Below, piece by piece: positions 9,220 to 18,741 of a stretch of 61,983 bases of DNA. The stretch comes from Massilia sp. (GTDB taxonomy: Bacteria; Pseudomonadota; Gammaproteobacteria; Burkholderiales; Burkholderiaceae_D), in assembly GCA_025359245.1 (NCBI GenBank), contig JANYGW010000048.1:1-61983 (forward strand). Reading direction: 5' to 3'. Below the pieces are notes generated by a model. That model was not told where the DNA came from and searched no databases. It worked only from the letters and a program-made list of their open reading frames with translations. The translations under genes and the position numbers were made by a program. Every line of letters begins with the position of its first letter. Position 1 is the first letter of the stretch.

Positions 9220-10479
9220 TCAGCACTCGCTGTCGTCGACGTCCGGTCCCAGCATCATTTGCGCCGCCTCGCTCGGCAGCGCCTCGACCGACTTGAGCTT
9301 GCGCGCCATCTGGCGGCTGCGCACTTCGGCATTCTCGATATTCTTGGCCGCCCGCTCCAGCGTCAGCTTGGTCTGGGTCAGCACATCGCCAAATTTGCCG
9401 AACTCGGTCTTGACCGCGCCCAGCACCTGCCACACTTCGGACGAGCGCTTCTCCAGCGCCAGCGTGCGAAAGCCCATCTGCAGGCTGTTCAGGATGGCCG
9501 ACAGCGTCGACGGCCCCGCGATCGACACGCGCAGCTGGCGCTGCAGGTCGTCGGCCAGGCCGGGCCGGCGCATGACCTCCGCGTACAGGCCTTCGGTGGG
9601 CAGGAACAGGATCGCGAAGTCGGTCGTGTGCGGCGGCGCCAGGTATTTTTCGCAGATGGTCTTCGCCTCCAGGCGCACCGCGCGTTCCAGTTCGCGCCCG
9701 CCCTGGGCCACGCCGTCGGCGTCGGCCCGGTCGGCCGCCTCGACCAGGCGCTCATACTGCTCCTTGGGGAACTTGGCGTCGATCGGCAGCCACACCGGGC
9801 TGCCGCCGTCGACCTGGCCGGGCAGCTTGATCGCGAACTCGACCCTTGCGCCGCTGCCGGGGATGGTCTCGACGTTCTTGGCGTACTGGTCGACCGTGAG
9901 CACCTGCTCGAGCAGCATCTCGAGCTGGACTTCGCCCCAGGTGCCGCGCGTCTTGACGTTGGTGAGCACCCGTTTCAGGTCGCCTACGCCGATGGCCAGC
10001 TGCTGCATTTCGCCCAGGCCCTGGTGGACTTTTTCGAGCCGATCCGACACGTGCTTGAACGATTCGGACAGGCGCGTCTCGAGCGTGGCGTGCAGCTTCT
10101 CGTCGACCGTCTTGCGCATCTCTTCCAGGCGCGCCGCATTGTCGGTCTGCAGGTCCTTGATCTTCACTTCCAGGGTGGCGCGCACTTCGAGCATGCGCTG
10201 CGCGTTCGATTCGGTCAGCGTCGACAGCGCATGGCCCATGCTGTCGGCGAAGCGCTTGAGCGTCTGCGCCTGCTCCTCGCGCCCGCTCGATCCGGTCAGG
10301 TGGATCTGCTGGCTCAGCTCCTGGCGCGTGGCCTGGGCGCTGGCCTGCAGTTCGAGGCGCAGCTCGCGTTCGATGCGCTCGAAACGGGTGCCGTCGCGCC
10401 CGCGCAGCAGCGCGATCACTTGCAAGACAAGCGCCGCCAGGACTGCCCCCAGCAGCAGCAGGAATTGGAGCTGGGTCAT
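9220..10479 (-). CDS. rmuC: RmuC-family DNA recombination protein
   Basis: 419-residue RmuC homologue, a family linked to limiting DNA rearrangement at inverted repeats. An N-terminal membrane helix (LQFLLLLGAVLAALVLQVIA) is followed by a long coiled-coil region (about residues 35-160) and the RmuC nuclease-like domain with GVGDLKRVLTNVKTRGTWGE, PIDAKFP and FAILFLPTEGLYAEV. The start ATG at 10479 overlaps the stop of the upstream globin gene by one base (TGATG), so the two are translationally coupled. Confidence 0.93.
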   Translation of the reverse strand: MTQLQFLLLLGAVLAALVLQVIALLRGRDGTRFERIERELRLELQASAQATRQELSQQIHLTGSSGREEQAQTLKRFADSMGHALSTLTESNAQRMLEVRATLEVKIKDLQTDNAARLEEMRKTVDEKLHATLETRLSESFKHVSDRLEKVHQGLGEMQQLAIGVGDLKRVLTNVKTRGTWGEVQLEMLLEQVLTVDQYAKNVETIPGSGARVEFAIKLPGQVDGGSPVWLPIDAKFPKEQYERLVEAADRADADGVAQGGRELERAVRLEAKTICEKYLAPPHTTDFAILFLPTEGLYAEVMRRPGLADDLQRQLRVSIAGPSTLSAILNSLQMGFRTLALEKRSSEVWQVLGAVKTEFGKFGDVLTQTKLTLERAAKNIENAEVRSRQMARKLKSVEALPSEAAQMMLGPDVDDSEC

Positions 10480-10877
10480 CAATCGGCCTTGTTCCGCATC
10501 CAGTCGGCGGTCTGGAAGAACGACGCCATCAGGCGCAGCCGCAGGGCTTCGTCGATGCCGATGTCCTCCATCGCCCAGGCCATCGCGCGCAGCCACTGAT
10601 CGCGTTCGCTGGTGCCGATCGCGAACGGCAGGTGGCGCGCGCGCAGGCGCGGATGGCCGTAGCGCTCGACGAACAAGTCCGGACCGCCCATCCAGCCGGA
10701 CAGGAACATGAACAGCTTGTCGCGCGAGCTGTCCATCGGCACCGGATGCAGCGTGCGTATGCCCGCGAACTCCGGCTCCAGTTCCATCAGGTCGTAAAAG
10801 CGGTCGACCAGTTCGCGCACGCGCGCTGCGCCGCCGATCACATCGTATAAAGTTTGAGGTTCATCCATGGGCGCCAT
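10479..10877 (-). CDS. glbO: Group II truncated haemoglobin
   Basis: 132-residue 2-on-2 haem globin (TrHbII) that binds O2/NO in the cytoplasm. Visible signatures are the B-helix RFYDLM with Tyr at B10, the Gly-Trp-Met-Gly-Gly-Pro turn, the proximal-His region YGHPRLRARHLPFAIG and the G-helix RDQWLRAMAWAM with the family Trp. Three in-frame ATGs exist (10895, 10877, 10868); 10877 is preceded by GGGG and is preferred. The gene sits 19 bp behind jqsA and overlaps rmuC, so it may be transcribed with the autoinducer synthase from an Anr-type promoter. Confidence 0.9.
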   Translation of the reverse strand: MAPMDEPQTLYDVIGGAARVRELVDRFYDLMELEPEFAGIRTLHPVPMDSSRDKLFMFLSGWMGGPDLFVERYGHPRLRARHLPFAIGTSERDQWLRAMAWAMEDIGIDEALRLRLMASFFQTADWMRNKAD

Positions 10878-10896
10878 GATACCCCGGGCGCCCATC

Positions 10897-12141
10897 TCAT
10901 ACCAGCGTCAGGCGGCGCGAACGGCGGGTCGACGACCAGCCATCGAGGTCCACTTCGGAACGCATGTCGGCGCAGGCCTCCAGCAAGCGTTCGACCTGGC
11001 CCTCGTCCAGCCCCGCATTGAGGGTCAGGCGCACCAGCGAACGGTTCTTGGCGGTGGCCGGCGCGCAGAACACCGCGCCGTAGATGCCGCGCGTTTCGAG
11101 CGCCTTGCGCAGCACCAGCGTCTTCGGTTCCGGGCCCGCTTCGAGCGCGATGATCTGCTCGGTGCCGTCGTCGACGTTGTAGCCCAGATCGCGCAGGCCT
11201 TCGCGCACGCAGCGCGCGGTGCGGTGCAGCGCGGCGCGCCGGTCGTCGGCGGCGGCGATGAAGTCGAGCGCGGCGTCGAACCAGGCCAGCTCGTGCTCGA
11301 GCAGGCAGGAACTGAAGATCGCCGGGCGCGAGGCCGACAGGAAGTAGCCTTTGAAATGGCTGGAGCAGGTCAGGAAACCGGCCCTGCCGGCGAACGCCTT
11401 GGCCAGCGACGCGGTGCGAAAATGCACGCGCTCGGACAAGCCCATCTCGGCCACCAGGCCGGCGCCGCCGGGCCCGTGGGTGCCCAGTGAATGCGACTCG
11501 TCGACGATCAGGATGCTGCCGCTGCGTTCGGCGATCTCGACCACGGCATGCAGCGGCGCGATGCTGCCGTTGGTGCTGTACAGGGCATCGACCACGATCA
11601 CGCCGGGACCGTGCTTGTCGACCTGGCGCGCCAAATGGGCCGCATCGTTGTGCAGGAAGGGCACGCCGACCGCCTGCGCCGACTGCACCCCTTCCCACAG
11701 CGACGCGTGGGCCAGCATGTCGAGGTAGACCGGCACGCCCGGCTCGGCGATGGTCTGCAGCAGGCCGACGTTGGCGGCCCAGCCGGACTGCGCCAGCACG
11801 CCATCTTCGGCGCCCATGAAGGCCGCCAGTTTCGCCTCCAGCCGGTGCTGGCTGCTGCCCTCCTGCAGGAACACCGACGACATCAGCATCCCCGATTGGT
11901 TCAGCGTCAGCGCGCGCGCCTGCGCCGCCAGCAGCGCGCGCTGGCCGGAAATGCACAGGTAATCATTGCCCGCGAGCATGATCGCGTCCGCTGCGGCAGG
12001 CTTCCATATGTGCAAATGTTCGCCGCCCAGCAATTGCTGGACCCGGGTCACATAGTGCTCGTCCATCCGGCGCGACACGAAGGCAGGCATGCGTTGTTCG
12101 GCACGAACGGGGGTAGCGTATTGATTGGCAGCAAATGACAT
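10897..12141 (-). CDS. jqsA: Alpha-hydroxyketone autoinducer synthase (CqsA/LqsA/JqsA family)
   Basis: PLP-dependent acyltransferase of the alpha-oxoamine synthase superfamily, 414 residues. It resembles Vibrio CqsA and Janthinobacterium JqsA, which make alpha-hydroxyketone signals, more than BioF. Diagnostic motifs are LIVDESHSLGTHGPGGAGL (Asp214, His217) and VHFRTASLAKAFAGRAGF with the PLP lysine Lys248. Others are LQEGSSQHRLEAKLAAFMG, LAQSGWAANVGLLQTI and IVVDALYSTNGSIAPL. No biotin genes are nearby; instead a sensor kinase and response regulator diverge from it, as in cqs/lqs/jqs loci. The start has GGAG seven bases upstream. A perfect Anr box centres about 76 bp upstream of the ATG. The exact signal chain length cannot be read from sequence. 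Confidence 0.92.
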   Translation of the reverse strand: MSFAANQYATPVRAEQRMPAFVSRRMDEHYVTRVQQLLGGEHLHIWKPAAADAIMLAGNDYLCISGQRALLAAQARALTLNQSGMLMSSVFLQEGSSQHRLEAKLAAFMGAEDGVLAQSGWAANVGLLQTIAEPGVPVYLDMLAHASLWEGVQSAQAVGVPFLHNDAAHLARQVDKHGPGVIVVDALYSTNGSIAPLHAVVEIAERSGSILIVDESHSLGTHGPGGAGLVAEMGLSERVHFRTASLAKAFAGRAGFLTCSSHFKGYFLSASRPAIFSSCLLEHELAWFDAALDFIAAADDRRAALHRTARCVREGLRDLGYNVDDGTEQIIALEAGPEPKTLVLRKALETRGIYGAVFCAPATAKNRSLVRLTLNAGLDEGQVERLLEACADMRSEVDLDGWSSTRRSRRLTLV

Positions 12142-12182
12142 GGTTTCTCCTGAGAAAAAATATTCATTTTCTGCCTACATCC

Positions 12183-12188
12183 ATTAGC
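12183..12188 (-). promoter_or_regulatory. Possible -10 element of jqsA
   Basis: GCTAAT on the minus strand. Its centre is 32 bp from the centre of the Anr box, the geometry of a class II FNR-type promoter (activator at about -41.5, predicted start near 12176). Weak hexamer, so the call depends on the box. Confidence 0.35.
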
Positions 12189-12210
12189 ATTTCCTCAACA
12201 TGAGCAGACA

Positions 12211-12224
12211 TTGATCTAGATCAA
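12211..12224. promoter_or_regulatory. Perfect FNR/Anr-type box between jqsA and jqsS
   Basis: TTGATCTAGATCAA matches the FNR/Anr consensus TTGAT-N4-ATCAA at every defined position and is a full palindrome. It lies in the 136-bp divergent intergenic region of the quorum-sensing genes. It suggests oxygen-dependent control of autoinducer synthesis and/or of the sensor-regulator pair. Which gene it activates is inference; spacing favours jqsA. Confidence 0.75.
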
Positions 12225-12277
12225 ATTGCGCTACGTCAACTTGCGACAAGATGGCCTTGATCGCATTGATTTGAGAA

Positions 12278-13600
12278 ATGTCAAGAACCTACGAAACGGC
12301 CGAGATGGGCGATTTGCGCAGCATCATAGACAAGACCAGCCGCCGGCTGCAGCAATTCCTGCTGCGCAGCCTGCAGCGTTATGAACGCAAATTCGACCAT
12401 GCCACCTGGCGCTACATCGTGCTGGCCTGGATCGGCTGCCTGGGCATGCCGGCTTATTACCTGATCTGGACCTACTGGTTCCCGCAGCAGTACGAAAGCC
12501 TGCCGCTGCGCCTGGCCGGCGCCGCCCTGTGCCTGCCCGCGCCCTGGGCCGCACGCCTGTTCCCGGGCCGCGCCCGCGCGCTCTACCTGTTCGTGGCGGC
12601 GACCTATGTGCTGCCGTTCCAGTTCACCTTCCTGTACCTGATGAACCACGGCTCCTCGGTCTGGACCCAGTCGCTGCTGATTGCCCTGATTGTGCTGTTC
12701 CACTTCGCCACGCTGTGGGCGCTGGCCTCGTTCGCGGCCGGCGTAGTGCTCGCCTGCGCCCTGTTCGCGCTGGTGGGCGACGCTGCGTTCATAAGCAGCC
12801 GCGCGGTGCTCGAACACCTGCCGGTATATGCCTTCACCATCGTCGTCATCTCGGTGTCGAAGGTAGGGCGGCGCGTGCTGGCCAACGAAAAGCTGGCCGG
12901 CATGGCGCAGGCGCTGGCGACGGTCTCGCACGAACTGCGCACGCCGCTGGTGAGCGTCGACGCCAATGTGCGCGGCATCAACCGGCGCCTGGCGCGCGGC
13001 GCGCAGCCGACGGCAGCGGACTGGCACGAGATGGGCGAAGCCATGTCGCGCATCCAGTACGAAGTGCGCCACATGAACCACATGGTCGACCTGTTCCTGC
13101 TGTCGGCGGCGGCGGTCAGCGAGCAGCTCGAAGCGGACGAACAGGTGTCGATGCAGGAAGTGGTCGACTCGGTCATCAAGCGCTACCCGTTCACGGCCCA
13201 GTCCCAGCGCGACGCCGTGCGGGTCGAAGTGCGCACCGACTTCACCTTCGCCGGCAAGCACGAACTGTCGGTGGTGATCCTGCTCAACCTGCTGCGCAAC
13301 GCGCTCAAGGCGCTGCACCGGGCCGGCAAGGGACGGATCAGGATCGTCATCGACGGCCAGCGCGCCGTCCCGCGCCTGCTGTTCATCGATACCGGCTGCG
13401 GCATCGCCGCTCCCCAGCTGCCGCTGATCTTCAAGCGCTTCTATTCCTACCCGCCAAACTCCGGATCGGGCATCGGCCTGGCGCTGTGCAAAGAGATCAT
13501 CGACGCCTGGAAAGCCAACATCCGCTGCGTGTCGCGCGAACTGGCTTACACGATCTTCGTGCTTGAATTCCCCCAGCTCCAGGCGCCGCCGGCGCGCTGA
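12278..13600 (+). CDS. jqsS: Alpha-hydroxyketone sensor histidine kinase (CqsS/LqsS/JqsS type)
   Basis: 440-residue inner-membrane histidine kinase. About six transmembrane helices lie between residues 45 and 195, followed directly by a HisKA domain with phospho-accepting His218 in TVSHELRTPL. A HATPase domain has NLLRNALKAL, DTGCGIAAPQ and GSGIGLALCKEI. It has no receiver domain, unlike Vibrio cholerae CqsS and like LqsS. It should perceive the JqsA product in the membrane and phosphorylate JqsR, 33 bp downstream. ATG at 12278 is used; an internal ATG at 12305 is possible. Family knowledge plus synteny support the role. Confidence 0.88.
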   Translation: MSRTYETAEMGDLRSIIDKTSRRLQQFLLRSLQRYERKFDHATWRYIVLAWIGCLGMPAYYLIWTYWFPQQYESLPLRLAGAALCLPAPWAARLFPGRARALYLFVAATYVLPFQFTFLYLMNHGSSVWTQSLLIALIVLFHFATLWALASFAAGVVLACALFALVGDAAFISSRAVLEHLPVYAFTIVVISVSKVGRRVLANEKLAGMAQALATVSHELRTPLVSVDANVRGINRRLARGAQPTAADWHEMGEAMSRIQYEVRHMNHMVDLFLLSAAAVSEQLEADEQVSMQEVVDSVIKRYPFTAQSQRDAVRVEVRTDFTFAGKHELSVVILLNLLRNALKALHRAGKGRIRIVIDGQRAVPRLLFIDTGCGIAAPQLPLIFKRFYSYPPNSGSGIGLALCKEIIDAWKANIRCVSRELAYTIFVLEFPQLQAPPAR

Positions 13601-13633
13601 AGCAGAACGCCCACACCGATCCGGAAAGCTGCC

Positions 13634-14635
13634 ATGTCACTGCCGATCTACCACCACCCGAGCCTGACCGTCCTGATCGACGACAGCGACAGCTTCCTCA
13701 AAAGCCTGTCGTTCCAGCTCGATCCTTCGCTGGCCAGCAAGGCCTTCCACGACACCCGCACAGCTATCGAATGGCTGGACCAGCAAGGGCCGCGCGACGG
13801 GCCGCACGACGGCAAGCTGCACGCCAGCTTCGATACCTATCCCAACTCGCACGACGAGTGCAACGTCGCGCTCGACATCGAACAGATCCACCACATCAGC
13901 TTCCAGCGCAAGCGCTTCATGACGCCGTCGGTGCTGGTGGTGGACTACTCGATGCCGCAGATGAACGGGGTCCAGCTGTGCGAAGCGCTGCGCCACCTGC
14001 CGTGCAAGAAGATCCTGTTTACCGGCGTGGCCGACGAAAAGGTCGCAGTCGACGCCTTCAACCGCGGCCTGATCGACCGCTACATCAAGAAGAGCGACGA
14101 CGACGCGCTCGACAAGCTCGAAATCGAAATCGTCGCCCTGCAGCGCGAATACTTCGCCGCGCGCACCGACCCGCTGCGCGACATGCTCACGCTGCACAAC
14201 TACAGCTTCGTCGACGACCCGGCCTTTGCCGCGCTGGTGCGGGTGCTGCTCAAGGAGCACCGGATCGTCGAACATTATGTGTATTCGAATCCGGCCGGCA
14301 TCCTGATGTACGACGCCGACGGCCAGGCCCAGCTGATGGTGGTGGAAACCGAGACCAGCATGAATTCGCACTACGAAATCGCGTGCGACAACGACGCCCC
14401 GCAATCGCTGCTCGAAGCGCTGCGCGAGCGCTGCATCATCCCCTGGTTCCGCGAAGGCGACGGCATGTACTCGACCGCGTTCGCCAGCGGCTGGCACAAA
14501 TACATCGCCCCGGCACAAGTATGCCGCGGCGCCCAGAATTACTACTGGGCGCTGTTCAAGCTGGCGCCGGGCGAACTGGCCGAGCCGGCCAGCTCCTTTG
14601 CCGACTTCCTGCGCGAACGCGAGCCGGCCCTGTAA
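13634..14635 (+). CDS. jqsR: Response regulator of the quorum-sensing pair (LqsR/JqsR type)
   Basis: 333-residue response regulator. The receiver has the acidic pair near LIDDSDS (about residue 15), the phospho-accepting Asp104 in VLVVDYSMPQMNG, the conserved Thr in ILFTGVAD and the Lys in YIKKSD. Between the first acidic pair and Asp104 there is an unusually long insert (about residues 40-95), so the receiver is stretched. The C-terminal half (about 165-333) matches no DNA-binding domain that I recognise, as reported for LqsR. It follows jqsS by 33 bp and is almost certainly its partner. Output mechanism unknown. Confidence 0.85.
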   Translation: MSLPIYHHPSLTVLIDDSDSFLKSLSFQLDPSLASKAFHDTRTAIEWLDQQGPRDGPHDGKLHASFDTYPNSHDECNVALDIEQIHHISFQRKRFMTPSVLVVDYSMPQMNGVQLCEALRHLPCKKILFTGVADEKVAVDAFNRGLIDRYIKKSDDDALDKLEIEIVALQREYFAARTDPLRDMLTLHNYSFVDDPAFAALVRVLLKEHRIVEHYVYSNPAGILMYDADGQAQLMVVETETSMNSHYEIACDNDAPQSLLEALRERCIIPWFREGDGMYSTAFASGWHKYIAPAQVCRGAQNYYWALFKLAPGELAEPASSFADFLREREPAL

Positions 14636-14660
14636 GGCGTTGCCCCCGTGGCGGCGATGG

Positions 14661-17192
14661 TCAGGCTTCGCGCAGGGTTTGCAGCGGGGGCTGGCTGAGC
14701 ACTTTGCGCAGGCCGAGCCAGCCGCCGATCAGCGCGCACAATGCGCCCACCGCGATGCCGGCCAGCCACACCAGCGGGCTGAAGGTCCAGGGGAACTTGA
14801 ACTGGTAGGTGGCCAGCGCCCAGCCCAGCGCCGCCGCGCCGGACGCGGCCAGCAATCCCGACAGCCCGCCCACCAGCGCGAATTCGATCCATTGCGCCTG
14901 CGACAGCTGCTTGCGCGTCGCGCCCAGCGCGCGCAGCAGCCCCGCTTCGCGCGTGCGCTCGTCCTGCGATCCCATCAGCGCCGCGTACAGCACCAGCACG
15001 CCCGAGGCCAGCGTGAACGCAAACAGGAACTCGACCGCCGTCACCACCTGGTCCAGCACGTCCTGCAGCTGGCGGATGATGCCGCTCACGTCGATCACGG
15101 TCAGGTTCGGAAATTCGCGCGCCAGCTCGTTGGTCAATCCACCCGCTTGCGGCGGCAGGTGGAACGCGCTCATGAACGTCTGAGCGCTGTTGGCCATCGC
15201 CGCCGGGTTGATGATGACGAAGAAGTTGGCCCGCATCGAGCCCCATTCGAGCTTGCGCAGGCTGGTCACCCGGGCCTCGACGATGGTGCCGCCGACCTCG
15301 AAGCGCAGCATGTCGCCCAGCTTCAGGCGCAAGGTCTTGGCGATCCCCTGTTCGACCGAGGCCTCGGCCACGCCGGGCCCGTCGACATACCATTTGCCGG
15401 CGATGACCTGGTTGGTGGCCGGCAGAGCGGCCGTCGCCGACAGGTTGAATTCGCGGTCCGCCAGGCGCTTGGCGTCGTCGGCCTGGTAGGTCTGGTCGGT
15501 CAGCGGCGCGCCGTTGACCGCCGTCAGGCGTCCGCGGATCATCGGGTACAGCAGCACGTCGCGCACCTTGGCCGCGGCCAGGCGCTGCTCCACTTGCGCT
15601 TTCTGGTCGGGCATGATGTTGATGACGAAGCGGTTCGGCGCGTCGGCCGGCGTGGCGCTGCGCCAGGCGTTCATCAGGTCGCCCCGCACCACCGTCAGCA
15701 GCAGCAGCGCCATCAGCCCGAGCGAGAGCGACACCACCTGCACCACGGTGGCCCCCGGCCGCCGCTGCAGCGAGGTCACCGCAAAGCGCCAGCCCTGGTG
15801 GTCGATCGCGCCGCGCAGCCGCTTGAGCGCGCCCAGTCCCAGCCAGCCGGCCAGCGCGAACACGCCCAAGCCGCCCAAGAATCCGGCCGCCGTCACCAGC
15901 GCCAGCATCATGTCGCCCGCCTGCCACAGCATCAGGCCGAAGAACACCAGCAGCCCGAGGCCGTAGGTGGCCAGCGCCATCGGCTTGGGCGCGGCCTGCT
16001 CGCGCCGGATCACGCGGTTGTGCGGCACGTTGCGCAGCTGGAGCACCGGCGGCAGCGCGAAGCCGACCAGCAGCAGCATGCCGGTGGCCACGCCTTGCAG
16101 CGCCGGCAGCAGCGACACCGGCGGCAGGTCGGTCGCCAGCAGTGAGCCGATCAGCTGCAGCAGCACGAAGTGGCCGCCAAAGCCGAGCAGCACGCCCAGC
16201 GCGCTGCCGGCCAGCCCGACCAGCGCAAATTCGACCAGGTACAGCACGCTGACCTGGTTCTGGGTCAGCCCCAGGCAGCGCAGCATCGCGCAGGCGTCCA
16301 GGTGGCGCTGCATGAAGCGGCGCGCCGCCATCGCCACGGCCACCGCCGCCAGCATCGCCGAGAGCAGGCCGACCAGCGACAGGAAGCGCTCGGCGCGGTC
16401 CAGCGTGGCGCGCATTTCGGGCCGCCCGGTTTCGAGCGACTCGACCCGCACGCCCTTGATGGCGCCGGCCTCGATGCGTTCCTTGACCCAGGCTTCGTAG
16501 GCGCTCACGCGCGCCAGGTCGTTGTTCGACGGCGCCGCCACCTGCAGCCGGTAGGTCACGCGCGCGCCGTTCTCGAGCAAGCCGGTGGCTTTCAAGTCGC
16601 CCAGCGCCAGCATCACGCGCGGCGCGAAGTTGGCGAACGAGGGCCCGCGGTCCGGCTCCGACGCAATCAGGCGCGCCACCACGAAGGCCTTGTCGCCGAC
16701 CCGGATGGTGCCGCCCACGCCGCTCTTCAGCGCAGCGAGGATGCTGGCGTCGACCCACACGGTGCCGGGGGCCGGCGTGGCATCGGTGGCCGCGCCGATG
16801 GCGGCGCTGGCCTGGACCGGATCGGTGCTGGTCTTCAGGTGGCCGCGCAACGGATAGCCGGGCGAGACCGCCTTGACCGACGCCAGCTGGGCCAGCGACG
16901 CGTCGCCCTGCCCCGCTTGCGCCATGCTGGGAAAGGTGACGGTGTCGGCCAGCAGCAGGCCGCGCCGCTGCGCTTCGCTGCGCCACGCGGGCGGCAGCGG
17001 CTGGTCGGCGTTGATCAGCAGGTCGGCGCCGAGCAGCTGGTGCGCGTCGCGATTCAAGCCGGCGCGCATGCGGTCGACGAAAAAGCCCACCGCCGACAGC
17101 GCCGCCACGGCGACGATCAGGGCGACCAGCAGGAAGCGCAGTTCACCGGCGCGCCAGTCGCGCGCGCTCATGCGCAGGGAGAGTCTGAGCAT
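14661..17192 (-). CDS. FtsX/MacB-type ABC transporter permease (YbbP-like)
   Basis: 843-residue inner-membrane permease with the architecture of E. coli YbbP. There is one N-terminal helix (about 20-40), a large periplasmic domain, four helices around 265-420, further helices around 425-535, a second periplasmic domain, and a final FtsX core (about 710-830) with EAGLLRALGATRKQL. Such permeases normally pair with a YbbA-type ATPase encoded alongside; none is present within this window. Substrate unknown; lipid or lipoprotein related functions are typical. It follows the deaminase gene by 3 bp on the same strand. Confidence 0.85.
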   Translation of the reverse strand: MLRLSLRMSARDWRAGELRFLLVALIVAVAALSAVGFFVDRMRAGLNRDAHQLLGADLLINADQPLPPAWRSEAQRRGLLLADTVTFPSMAQAGQGDASLAQLASVKAVSPGYPLRGHLKTSTDPVQASAAIGAATDATPAPGTVWVDASILAALKSGVGGTIRVGDKAFVVARLIASEPDRGPSFANFAPRVMLALGDLKATGLLENGARVTYRLQVAAPSNNDLARVSAYEAWVKERIEAGAIKGVRVESLETGRPEMRATLDRAERFLSLVGLLSAMLAAVAVAMAARRFMQRHLDACAMLRCLGLTQNQVSVLYLVEFALVGLAGSALGVLLGFGGHFVLLQLIGSLLATDLPPVSLLPALQGVATGMLLLVGFALPPVLQLRNVPHNRVIRREQAAPKPMALATYGLGLLVFFGLMLWQAGDMMLALVTAAGFLGGLGVFALAGWLGLGALKRLRGAIDHQGWRFAVTSLQRRPGATVVQVVSLSLGLMALLLLTVVRGDLMNAWRSATPADAPNRFVINIMPDQKAQVEQRLAAAKVRDVLLYPMIRGRLTAVNGAPLTDQTYQADDAKRLADREFNLSATAALPATNQVIAGKWYVDGPGVAEASVEQGIAKTLRLKLGDMLRFEVGGTIVEARVTSLRKLEWGSMRANFFVIINPAAMANSAQTFMSAFHLPPQAGGLTNELAREFPNLTVIDVSGIIRQLQDVLDQVVTAVEFLFAFTLASGVLVLYAALMGSQDERTREAGLLRALGATRKQLSQAQWIEFALVGGLSGLLAASGAAALGWALATYQFKFPWTFSPLVWLAGIAVGALCALIGGWLGLRKVLSQPPLQTLREA

Positions 17193-17195
17193 CGT

Positions 17196-18741
<1,546 letters not shown>

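Noticed and set aside
10897..12141. Biotin synthesis enzyme BioF (8-amino-7-oxononanoate synthase)
   Set aside because: Same superfamily, but DESHSLGTHG and the TASLAKAFAGRAG region match CqsA-type synthases, and the neighbours are a sensor kinase and regulator, not bio genes.
12257..12270. Second FNR-like site (TTGAT repeated near the jqsS start)
   Set aside because: The two TTGAT half-sites are direct, not inverted, and lie too close to the start codon to be a functional box.
14542..16986. 814-codon minus-strand frame overlapping the permease gene
   Set aside because: It is a shifted frame of the FtsX-type permease (14661-17192), which has proper membrane segments and motifs.
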